NCBI GenBank assembly: GCA_964441775.1
Contig: CAYTVL010000007.1
Span: 62,001 to 126,000, forward strand
Source: SYOC01 sp964441775
GTDB lineage: Bacteria > Desulfobacterota > Binatia > Bin18
Length of the DNA stretch: 64,000 bases
Reading direction: 5' to 3'
Below the pieces are notes generated by a model that saw nothing but the letters and a program-made list of their open reading frames with translations, was not told the DNA's origin and made no database searches. Each line of letters begins with the position of its first letter. Position 1 is the stretch's first letter. Below are positions 34,952-42,116 of this stretch, in pieces. Position numbers and translations under genes: made by a program.

Positions 34952-35707
34952 ATGAGCTGGAAACTGGCGCTGTCTTACCCCGATTACTTCTATCAGCTAG
35001 CGACTCTGGTACGTGATCCAGTGTACCGCACCCCGCCAATGGCTGGCGGCGGACAACCGATTTTGCTCATTCCCGGATTCTTCGCCGGGGACTGGACCTT
35101 GTTGCGGATGGCGGGATGGCTGAATCGCCTGGGCTATCAAACCTATTTTTCCGGCATTGACTGGAACGTCGATTGCCCCAATAAGACCAGCGAGCGGCTG
35201 CGGTGGCGGCTTGAATATATTGCGAGAGAGACCAATAACGCCCGGGTGACGGTCATCGGTCACAGCTTGGGTGGGTTGCTGGCGCGCTTTCTGGGCGCCA
35301 ACTTCGCGGATCAGGTCCGCCATGTCGTCGCCCTAGGTTCCCCTTTGCAGCTCAACACACAGGGGGGCGTCCATCCACTCGTACGGTCGACCTTTGCATT
35401 ACTGGGGCCGTTACGGCAAGCGCGCGGCGGTGTCGAGCAACGCTGCGGGAGCCCAGACTGCACCTGCCGCTTCGCCAAGACCGCTTTCTCCGCCCTTCCC
35501 CCAAACGTGCGCTTCACGTCAATTTTCTCCAAAAGTGACGAGATCGTTGACTGGCGTTCTGCTATTGATTTGCAGGGAGATAATCTCGAAGTGTCAGGCC
35601 GACACCTGGGGCTCATCGTTAATCGGGAAGTGTATCGTGCGGTGGCGCAGGTGCTCACCAGCGCCACAGAAGCTCACACGCCACAGTCTGTCCATCGTCA
35701 CTCCTAG
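34952..35707 (+). CDS. Alpha/beta hydrolase, lipase-like
   Basis: From the ATG at 34952 the product has 251 residues; an upstream start at 34865 adds 29 unlikely residues. ILLIPGFFAGDWT forms the oxyanion-loop strand, VIGHSLGGLLARFLG holds the nucleophile Ser, SKSDEIVDW the likely Asp, and GRHLGLIVN the His. Small triacylglycerol lipases and PHA depolymerase-like enzymes share this layout. Following phaC, it may act on granules, but the order alone does not prove this. A large intergenic gap (34665-34951) separates the two. Confidence 0.8.
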   Translation: MSWKLALSYPDYFYQLATLVRDPVYRTPPMAGGGQPILLIPGFFAGDWTLLRMAGWLNRLGYQTYFSGIDWNVDCPNKTSERLRWRLEYIARETNNARVTVIGHSLGGLLARFLGANFADQVRHVVALGSPLQLNTQGGVHPLVRSTFALLGPLRQARGGVEQRCGSPDCTCRFAKTAFSALPPNVRFTSIFSKSDEIVDWRSAIDLQGDNLEVSGRHLGLIVNREVYRAVAQVLTSATEAHTPQSVHRHS

Positions 35708-35733
35708 TGATAAACCCTGGAAGGGGAATATAC

Positions 35734-35916
35734 ATGGCGACTTTGTACTGTCTCAAATGTGGTCAGAAACTGCCCATGCCTTTCCATTGCGGGCAACCTA
35801 TGCACAAGGACAAGCTCAACGAACAAGAGAAATTGGTGTGCTGGATGGGACCCACATGTGGAGAGCAGCCGATCCCAGAGCATTGCGGAAAACCAATGGT
35901 CGTCAAAGGGGGGTGA
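35734..35916 (+). CDS. Small Cys-rich, zinc-knuckle-like protein with internal duplication
   Basis: From the ATG at 35734 (AAGGGG upstream) the product has 60 residues. It starts with CLKCG and contains two related units: CGQKLPMPFHCGQPM and CGEQPIPEHCGKPM. Each offers Cys and His ligands for a metal, so a zinc or iron site is likely. I do not recognise the family. The units repeat with about 30 residues spacing. It closes the rightward cluster, 26 bases after the lipase stop. Confidence 0.65.
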   Translation: MATLYCLKCGQKLPMPFHCGQPMHKDKLNEQEKLVCWMGPTCGEQPIPEHCGKPMVVKGG

Positions 35917-35968
35917 CAGCAAGGCGCGCTACCCTCGCTGTCGCTGAGCATGGAACCGAAGCGGAATG

Positions 35969-36412
35969 TTATTGCGCCGGAGGCGTACTTAATTTCTGGG
36001 CGACATCGTTTTTGGCGACAATCTTTTTGTTGTAAATATTGACGTCCCACAACCCTTGGAAAGCGCCGTCTTTATTTTTGTACGAGAACTTTACCCAATA
36101 ATCTCCCGCAGGGCGGAACATCGTAAAATATTGGCTGAGTGTTTCGATCACCCGATCCTTTTGCGTCGGCAACCCGGCTTCCCACGCCCCCAATTCCCAC
36201 TTGTCTCCTTTCCGTCCGCTATCCTCAGCCATCTTCTCAATGTTGGAAATCACGCTAAACACCGTACCTTCAGGGGTGTACGCTTTCACCATCTGAATGG
36301 CTTGGAGCTCCTTCGGCCCCATTTCTTTCTTCTCGCCGCATGCCGCCATGAAGCTGCAACTAACCACCACCGCTGCTAATAGCGCTATCTTTCCTAACTT
36401 ACGATAAACCAT
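35969..36412 (-). CDS. Hypothetical lipoprotein
   Basis: From the ATG at 36412 (GGAGGAG upstream) the product has 147 residues. A lipoprotein signal is clear: KLGKIALLAAVVVSCSFMAAC, with the lipobox ending FMAAC at about residue 25. The mature part has VKAYTPEGTVFSVISNIEKMAE and a beta-rich C-terminal half (YWVKFSYKNKDGAFQGLWDVNIYNKK, in parts). No family is evident. It is convergent with the Cys-rich gene and diverges from the amidohydrolase at 36554. Confidence 0.75.
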   Translation of the reverse strand: MVYRKLGKIALLAAVVVSCSFMAACGEKKEMGPKELQAIQMVKAYTPEGTVFSVISNIEKMAEDSGRKGDKWELGAWEAGLPTQKDRVIETLSQYFTMFRPAGDYWVKFSYKNKDGAFQGLWDVNIYNKKIVAKNDVAQKLSTPPAQ

Positions 36413-36553
36413 CTCAACTCCTCCTCTCTCTAAGTGAGGAGCGATTGTACAATGAAAGTCCACTCTGGTCTATCTTCAAGAAGAGCCCTCCTCTTGCTGT
36501 ACTGTGGGACGGTTCGCTACAACAAATCAGCCCAACTTCAGGAGGAACACAAC

Positions 36554-38002
36554 ATGGCAGGCAACGGTAAGTCAAAATCCCAGATGATTCACGATCGACT
36601 CAGCCATCCGGTCATCGATTCAGACGGCCACTGGCGCGAATTTGAACCCATCGCAATGGATTATCTTAAAGATGTCGCAGGCTCCAAAGTTGTGGAGAAG
36701 TGGACCTCGCGCTTTCGCGGCTTGGGCGAGGGTTCGTTTGCGCAGATGAGCAAACAAGAAAAAATCGACAAACGCGCGGGCCAGCCACCCTGGTGGGCGC
36801 TGCCGATTAAAAATACCCTCGACATGGCCACGTCGTTTATTCCCAAGCTCCTGCACGAACGCTTGGAGAGCATGGGCTTGGATTTCGCCATTTTGTACCC
36901 CACCGGCTCGCAATTATTCGCGCCGTATTTGAACGATGACGAATTGCGTCAGGCTGGTTGCCGCGCCCTCAACCAGTATGCCGCCGAAACCTGGGCGGAG
37001 TATGCCGATCGCTGCACACCGATCGGCGTGATTCCCATGCACACGCCGCAAGAAGCCTTGGCCGAACTGGACCACTGCAAAGCGCTGGGCATCAAAGCCA
37101 TCGCGCTAGGGAGCCTCATCCGTCGCTCGATTCCTGAGATGGAGCGGCAAGGGGTGAGCCGCCGTTATGCTTGTTGGCTCGATGTGTTGGGCATCGACAG
37201 CGCGTACGACTATGACCCGGTGTGGCGCAAATGCGAAGAGCTGGGCTACGCAGCCACGTTCCATTCCGCCGCTGAGAATTATGGGCTGCGTAACTCGCTC
37301 ACCAACTTTGTTTACAATCACATTGGCCATTTCGGTGAAGCAGGCAACGCCGTGTGCAAAGCCTTGTTCCTGGGCGGCGTGACGCGACGCTTCCCGCGCA
37401 TGAGGTTCGCGTTTCTCGAAGGCGGCGTGGCCTGGGGCTGTAGTGTGCTCGCCGATCTGATCTCCCACTGGGAGAAACGGAACGGCAACGTGATCCAGGA
37501 CCTCAATCCTGCGAACCTAGATCGCGAGCATTTGGCCGCGCTGTTGAAGCAGTATGGGGGAGAAAAGATGTATGCTCGGCTAGCTGAGTTCGAGCGTTGG
37601 GCCACACGGGGCATGGGCGTGGCGCTGCCGGAGGAACTTGACGATTTCGCCTCCTGTAAGATCGAAAAGAAACAAGATATCCGAGATCTGTTCGTCCCCA
37701 ATTTCTACTTTGGTTGTGAATCCGACGACCCGACCGTCACCTACGCCTTTGCGTCTAAAGCTAATCCTTTTGGCGCAAAGCTCGGGGCAGTGCTGAGTTC
37801 GGATATCAGTCACTTCGATGTCCCCGACATGACGGAAGTCCTGGAAGAGGCCTGGGAATTGGTCGAAGAAAAGGGCTTGTCGGAAGAAGATTTCCACGCG
37901 TTTACCTTTGGCAACGCGGTCAACCTTTGGGCAAGCCTCAATCCGGACTTCTTCAAGGGCACGACAGTGGAAAAAGCCGCCAAGCAACAGTTGGGAAAGT
38001 AA
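36554..38002 (+). CDS. Amidohydrolase 2 family protein
   Basis: From the ATG at 36554 (GGAGG upstream) the product has 482 residues. VIDSDGHWREFEP is the N-terminal metal motif of this subgroup (DxDxH instead of the classic HxH). CKALGIKAIALGS is a barrel strand, and LSSDISHFDVPDM holds the conserved C-terminal Asp (equivalent to the ACMSD Asp). The family (PF04909; ACMSD and decarboxylases/hydrolases) acts on carboxylated or hydrolysable aromatic and related compounds. The substrate is unknown. An upstream ATG at 36434 lies across the lipoprotein promoter region. Confidence 0.85.
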   Translation: MAGNGKSKSQMIHDRLSHPVIDSDGHWREFEPIAMDYLKDVAGSKVVEKWTSRFRGLGEGSFAQMSKQEKIDKRAGQPPWWALPIKNTLDMATSFIPKLLHERLESMGLDFAILYPTGSQLFAPYLNDDELRQAGCRALNQYAAETWAEYADRCTPIGVIPMHTPQEALAELDHCKALGIKAIALGSLIRRSIPEMERQGVSRRYACWLDVLGIDSAYDYDPVWRKCEELGYAATFHSAAENYGLRNSLTNFVYNHIGHFGEAGNAVCKALFLGGVTRRFPRMRFAFLEGGVAWGCSVLADLISHWEKRNGNVIQDLNPANLDREHLAALLKQYGGEKMYARLAEFERWATRGMGVALPEELDDFASCKIEKKQDIRDLFVPNFYFGCESDDPTVTYAFASKANPFGAKLGAVLSSDISHFDVPDMTEVLEEAWELVEEKGLSEEDFHAFTFGNAVNLWASLNPDFFKGTTVEKAAKQQLGK

Positions 38003-38030
38003 ACTTTCGCAACAACCCTTATCGGAAGAC

Positions 38031-38975
38031 TCATGGCTCCACTGTCCGCACCGTGTAACCAAAACGCGGGAAGTGGACGGTGACCAGTCCCGTGCGCTCG
38101 TTCTCGTGCTGGATGGCCACACGTTGAGAGTCAATGGAGACTAACCTCCCGATGCTCGGATTGGCGCGACCATAATCAAGCGGCGTAATAGAAACGGTCT
38201 CGCCCAGAGCGGGATCGCCTTCCAACGTCTCGCTGAGCAGCGGCGGTTCCGGCGTAACGGCGACAGCGACGGCGAGGCCTTCAGCCGCTGTCATCAAAGT
38301 AAACTGACCGTGACCGCGCGCGGCGATGCGATCCATCCACTGTCGTGTTCGCTCGGGAATCAATGCTACGCGCTCGCTGGCGAGCTGGTCCATGACCCAC
38401 AGCGGGTGATACATCACACAGTCTGCTAGCGACATCATGTCGCCCCACACGTAGGAACGTCCATCGCGCAGCAGCTCCTCAATCCACGTGATCTGGGGGC
38501 GCAGTTGCGACAAATTTTTGCTCACCGCCCCGCGCCGATGAGTCAAGCCAGGCTCCGGCTTTCCGAGCAGGGCCGCGCGATCAGCAAGAAAGGCCTGAGT
38601 GAAGCGCGGAGCCTCGGCATGCAGGCACGAAATGTAGTTGATCGCATTGCGAGTGAAGACCGAATCGGTCCAATATTCCAGCCCGGCAATAAAGGCACGC
38701 TGGGCCGCGACATCGGGTCCAGGGTAGACCGACAGCTCAGGAAACCGGCGCTCAAGCTCTTCAATGATCCGTTTCGAATCACAAAAAACATCCGCCCCGA
38801 TTTGCAGTGCTGGTGCGCGTCGATACCCGCCGGTGAGCGGCAAATAATCCGGCTTCGGCAGCACGGGGGGAATATCTATAGAGCGCCACGTCACACGCTT
38901 GAGGCCCAGCACGAGACGGACTTTTTCGGAATAACTGGAAAAATCGTAATGGTGCAGAATGAGTTCGGATGGCAT
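38031..38975 (-). CDS. Glutathione S-transferase-like protein
   Basis: From the ATG at 38975 (AGGGG upstream) the product has 314 residues. The thioredoxin-like N-terminal domain begins LILHHYDFSSYSEKVRLVLG, the usual site of the catalytic Ser or Cys (here SSYS), followed by APALQIGADVFCDSKRIIEELE, where the glutathione gamma-Glu site lies. The helical C-terminal domain and an added beta-rich tail (about 235-314, with LDYGRANPSIGRLV) follow. The tail is not part of a standard GST. Function is uncertain: detoxification or dehalogenation are typical for the family. Confidence 0.8.
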   Translation of the reverse strand: MPSELILHHYDFSSYSEKVRLVLGLKRVTWRSIDIPPVLPKPDYLPLTGGYRRAPALQIGADVFCDSKRIIEELERRFPELSVYPGPDVAAQRAFIAGLEYWTDSVFTRNAINYISCLHAEAPRFTQAFLADRAALLGKPEPGLTHRRGAVSKNLSQLRPQITWIEELLRDGRSYVWGDMMSLADCVMYHPLWVMDQLASERVALIPERTRQWMDRIAARGHGQFTLMTAAEGLAVAVAVTPEPPLLSETLEGDPALGETVSITPLDYGRANPSIGRLVSIDSQRVAIQHENERTGLVTVHFPRFGYTVRTVEP

Positions 38976-39138
38976 ACGGAGTCCCCTTCTATCCACGTTC
39001 AATAGCACACGTCCGCTTTCAACGAATCGCCACCACAAGCGGTCATTGGACAAGAAACACAAACCGTCAAGAATTTGCGCTGTGAATTGACGAGTGCGGC
39101 AAGAACTGATTAAAGCCACACTGAGAGGAGACGCCAGT

Positions 39139-40182
39139 ATGCAGGTCGGCTTTTTCAATACGCTCTCTTATGCGGGCAATCCCGCGACCACGACATGGCC
39201 GACGCCGCCCGCCTTGTGCGACCGCGAGGCGATCAGCGCCTCCATGCAGCGCGCCAAGGAACAGTTATGCCTGGCTGATACGTTGGGCTTCGACTGGGTC
39301 AGCGTTTCGGAGCACCACTACTCGCCTCGCATTCTCGCTCCCAGCCCCATGATCTATGCCGGCGCTATGACCGAGGTCGTCAAGCGAGCGAAGATTGCCG
39401 TGTTGGGCCCGTTGTTGCCATTGTCAAATCCAGTGCGCGTAGCCGAAGAATTGGCGATGCTCGACGCCATGAGCGAAGGACGCATCATGGTCTTGTTCCT
39501 GCGTGGCACGGCAAACGAAATTCTCACTTATCGCAATAATCCAGATGAGGCCCAGGCGATGACGCGAGAAGGGATTGATCTGATTCTTCATGCCTGGACC
39601 GAGCCGCAACCGTTCGGCTGGGAGGGCCGCTACTTTACCTATCGCACGGTGTCGGTGTGGCCCCGCACTCTGCAAACGCCTCATCCTCCGGTTTTCTCTT
39701 CCGGGAACAGTCCAGAGTCCGTGCAATTTTGCGCCAGCCGCCGCCTGAATCTTGCGCTCTCTTTCATTCTCTTGCCGGATATCAAGCAACGAGTGGCGTT
39801 ATACAAAGAAGAAGCGGCTAAGGAGGGTTGGGAGCCCACCGCTGAGAACGTCATGTATCGCTTCTGGGCATATGTGGGGGAGAGCGACGAAGCAGCGGAG
39901 AAACACACCAACCGCTTCAAGGTGAACATGGGCTTGGCGCGTCACCTAAGCCCCGCGATTACGCAATCGCTCAGAGAATCGCCTCCCGAGAAGCTCGAAT
40001 TTGACCGCCCTTTCTTATGCGGAGGACCGGCCACGGTGCGAGAGCAAATCGGAGCCTTGCGCGAAGCCGGAGTGGGATTGATGGACATTGCCTTTGCATG
40101 GCCCGGGCTCTCCTACCAACAGCAACTGGAGTCCATGGAGCGCTTCGCCGGCGACGTGCTGCCGCATATACGCGGGCTCTAA
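39139..40182 (+). CDS. LLM class flavin-dependent oxidoreductase
   Basis: From the ATG at 39139 (GAGAGGAG upstream) the product has 347 residues. DWVSVSEHHYSPRILAP is the LLM ligand-region motif with the conserved EHH, and NPVRVAEELAMLDAMSEGRIMV follows. HPPVFSSGNSPESVQFCA lies in the second half. Closely related to alkanal monooxygenase-like proteins. The substrate is unknown. A hydrolase-fold protein without catalytic residues follows 37 bases downstream. Confidence 0.88.
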   Translation: MQVGFFNTLSYAGNPATTTWPTPPALCDREAISASMQRAKEQLCLADTLGFDWVSVSEHHYSPRILAPSPMIYAGAMTEVVKRAKIAVLGPLLPLSNPVRVAEELAMLDAMSEGRIMVLFLRGTANEILTYRNNPDEAQAMTREGIDLILHAWTEPQPFGWEGRYFTYRTVSVWPRTLQTPHPPVFSSGNSPESVQFCASRRLNLALSFILLPDIKQRVALYKEEAAKEGWEPTAENVMYRFWAYVGESDEAAEKHTNRFKVNMGLARHLSPAITQSLRESPPEKLEFDRPFLCGGPATVREQIGALREAGVGLMDIAFAWPGLSYQQQLESMERFAGDVLPHIRGL

Positions 40183-40219
40183 CAGAGAGAGCCGTAGAGA
40201 ATCGTTACTGAAAAAGCAA

Positions 40220-40846
40220 ATGAAAACGATGAATTTCAAAGAGAGCCATCTGGAATGCCACGGACTCACCATCCGTTACGTCGAAGCGGGTGAAGGAAAA
40301 GTCATTGTCATTTTTCTAGAAGATACTGACAATCTGTTTGACGATATGACGTCGGCCTTGGCCGCGCGCTATCGCGTCATCACGCTTGCAACTCCAGCCC
40401 TTGGCGCTGGCCAGGGGCAAGATTTCGCGGCGGCTCTGGCGCGAGCGCTCATCGGGCTTGGCATTGCCTCGTTCAGCGCTATCGGCGTCGGGCGCGGCGC
40501 TACGCTCGCTCTGGCCCAAGCCCTCGCCACGCCGGAGCAAGTGCAACAGTTGGTGCTTTTATCTCCTCCTGCGACGGCTGTGCACAATACAGAACTCGGA
40601 GCCCGGCTGCGCGAAATCACGGCGCCGAGCTTAATCTTGGTCGGCACCCGCGATCACTCCGGCTCACGCGACGCTGGCCATATCTGTCGCGAACATATTC
40701 CCACCTGTCACTTGTTGTTAGTGTACGAAGCGGGACGCACGCTTATTGCTGACCGACTGGAGGCATGTCTTTCCCCCATTAACGAATTTCTCGAACGAGG
40801 CGAAGGGTTTATTGTCTTTCACGAAAGCCAAGTGGTTCGGCCCTAA
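40220..40846 (+). CDS. Alpha/beta hydrolase-fold protein without catalytic Ser and His
   Basis: From the ATG at 40220 (or 40229) the product has 208 residues. The N-terminus HGLTIRYVEAGEGKVIVIFLED and SLILVGTRD near the Asp site mark the fold. The nucleophile elbow G-x-S-x-G reads G89-V90-G91-R92-G93 (GVGRG), so Ser is Gly. The usual His position in the terminal motif (AGH) reads YEAGRTLI with Arg173. It is shorter than most hydrolases and lacks the cap. It follows the LLM gene by 37 bases, which suggests an operon and a partner or scaffold role. Confidence 0.75.
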   Translation: MKTMNFKESHLECHGLTIRYVEAGEGKVIVIFLEDTDNLFDDMTSALAARYRVITLATPALGAGQGQDFAAALARALIGLGIASFSAIGVGRGATLALAQALATPEQVQQLVLLSPPATAVHNTELGARLREITAPSLILVGTRDHSGSRDAGHICREHIPTCHLLLVYEAGRTLIADRLEACLSPINEFLERGEGFIVFHESQVVRP

Positions 40847-40968
40847 ATGTGCGCCCTCAATGGGTGCGATGATCGCTTGGGGAAACCAAGGCTAAACGAA
40901 GAAACTTTTTACAGATTTTTTTCCTTCTTTCTCTGCTGTTAGACTGTTTTTACACTCGCCCGCCTTCT

Positions 40969-40985
40969 TGTCGGAAATCTTTACA
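40969..40985 (+). promoter_or_regulatory. 17-bp element, copy 1 (TGTCGGAAATCTTTACA)
   Basis: TGTCGGAAATCTTTACA is nearly identical to the element at 41117, differing at one base. It lies about 250 bp upstream of the GG-N10-GC promoter, as expected for an enhancer site bound by a sigma-54 activator such as PrsR. The binding protein is inferred. Confidence 0.6.
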
Positions 40986-41116
40986 TTGTCCGTTCTGCTG
41001 GAATTCCACCATTCGCTCCTGCGCCTAACTCTGTCCACTATCACGCTTTTTCTTCTGTCGTGAGTGAGTTAATCTAAGAAAACCTCTCCTCATTTTCTCT
41101 GTCTACACGGACTCAC

Positions 41117-41133
41117 TGTCGGAAAACTTTACA
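41117..41133 (+). promoter_or_regulatory. 17-bp element, copy 2 (TGTCGGAAAACTTTACA)
   Basis: TGTCGGAAAACTTTACA differs from the copy at 40969 by one base. It lies about 85 bp upstream of the sigma-54-type promoter, a typical enhancer distance, and 148 bp from the first copy. Confidence 0.65.
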
Positions 41134-41217
41134 GTGGACCGGCCTCTTATCGCAGTTTGTTTCTCATATAGACAGAAAAATTCTGCAATGAAGCGCACTT
41201 GCAGCCCGGCCAGCGCG

Positions 41218-41233
41218 TGGCCCGGCCTTTGCT
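41218..41233 (+). promoter_or_regulatory. Sigma-54-type promoter (GG-N10-GC)
   Basis: TGGCCCGGCCTTTGCT matches the -24/-12 consensus TGGCAC-N5-TTGCA: GG at 41219-41220 and GC at 41231-41232 with exactly ten bases between. It is followed by a 47-base leader to the ATG of the PEP-CTERM gene at 41280. PEP-CTERM genes under sigma-54 and the PrsK/PrsR system are known in other bacteria. Confidence 0.6.
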
Positions 41234-41279
41234 CCTTACTCTGCCCATGAAATTCGATCTCCCACAGGAGGGACACGTT

Positions 41280-41867
41280 ATGCGTAAGTTTTTCTCACGT
41301 TCGCGCCCCTGGAAAGCCTGCCTTGGCCTGCTCGTAGCGGGTTTACTTTTTGTCCAAGGCGAGGCAAAAGCCACACTACTCAGTGGCTCTTTGGCTATGG
41401 GTGGAATCAATGTTTCGCAGAACGGAGCCAATCTGGCCGTCAGCACCAAGATTAATGCGCTCTTTGTCGTCACCACCAACCTCGGCAGCGGTGATTATAC
41501 GGCCATCCCACTCTTAACGATCTATATTCCTACGACCCTGGACCTCACTTCGCTCAGTTCGTTCACCATGTCGAACGCGACGTGGGGGTCGTTCGCGGCC
41601 AATCTCGTTGGCAATAGCATCGTGCAACAGTCGGCCAGTTTTCTGGATGTCCTGCTGACTGGGGTCTACACTCCGGGTCCGGGACTGGCAGGGTTTACCG
41701 CCACGGACGCAACAATGCGGATCAGCGTGAACCAGAGCGGCAAATCGCTCTCGGAAGCCATCACCCTCAATTCCGAAGCGCCAGTGCCGGAACCGGGCAC
41801 GCTCCTGCTGTTGGGCTCAGGCTTGGTCGCCCTCGTTGCTAGTCGCAAGCAGTTTACGAAGCGCTAA
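41280..41867 (+). CDS. PEP-CTERM sorted exported protein
   Basis: From the ATG at 41280 (CAGGAGGG upstream) the product has 195 residues. An N-terminal Sec signal peptide (CLGLLVAGLLFVQGEAKA) precedes a beta-rich mature domain. The C-terminal sorting signal is clear: VPEPGTLLLLGSGLVALVAS followed by RKQFTKR, i.e. the VPEP motif, a membrane helix and a basic tail. Exosortase cleaves such signals and the proteins are linked to surface or extracellular polysaccharide. The exosortase gene is not in this window. A strong terminator follows. Confidence 0.9.
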   Translation: MRKFFSRSRPWKACLGLLVAGLLFVQGEAKATLLSGSLAMGGINVSQNGANLAVSTKINALFVVTTNLGSGDYTAIPLLTIYIPTTLDLTSLSSFTMSNATWGSFAANLVGNSIVQQSASFLDVLLTGVYTPGPGLAGFTATDATMRISVNQSGKSLSEAITLNSEAPVPEPGTLLLLGSGLVALVASRKQFTKR

Positions 41868-41903
41868 CCACCCAGTCTGAAAAAACTGAACTACAGTTCT
41901 CTA

Positions 41904-41957
41904 CCGTGTCCTTCCTGACCCCAGGAAGGACACGGTCGTTTTCTTCCCCTTTTTTTT
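41904..41957 (+). terminator. Intrinsic terminator after PEP-CTERM gene 1
   Basis: CCGTGTCCTTCCTG (41904-41917) pairs perfectly with CAGGAAGGACACGG (41922-41935), a 14-bp stem with a 4-base loop. It is followed by TCGTTTTCTTCCCC and an eight-T run. This is a textbook rho-independent terminator. Confidence 0.9.
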
Positions 41958-42116
41958 CACACCCAGCGCCAGTCTCCTTCCTCGCTGCTCGCCCCAAGGT
42001 AAGCGTTCCGCTTTTCATCCCCATAATCCGACAATCGATCTCCATACAAAGTTAATAAATAAGAGCGTGCACCGATAATCTAATGTGATTTCCCCTGTTT
42101 CCTTTTTAGGAGAGGT

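Larger units (their letters stand above)
40847..41279. other. Intergenic regulatory region upstream of the PEP-CTERM genes
   Basis: These 433 bases contain no gene. Two near-identical 17-base elements and a sigma-54-type promoter lie here and are listed separately. The rest is pyrimidine-rich and has no other clear structure. Confidence 0.6.
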
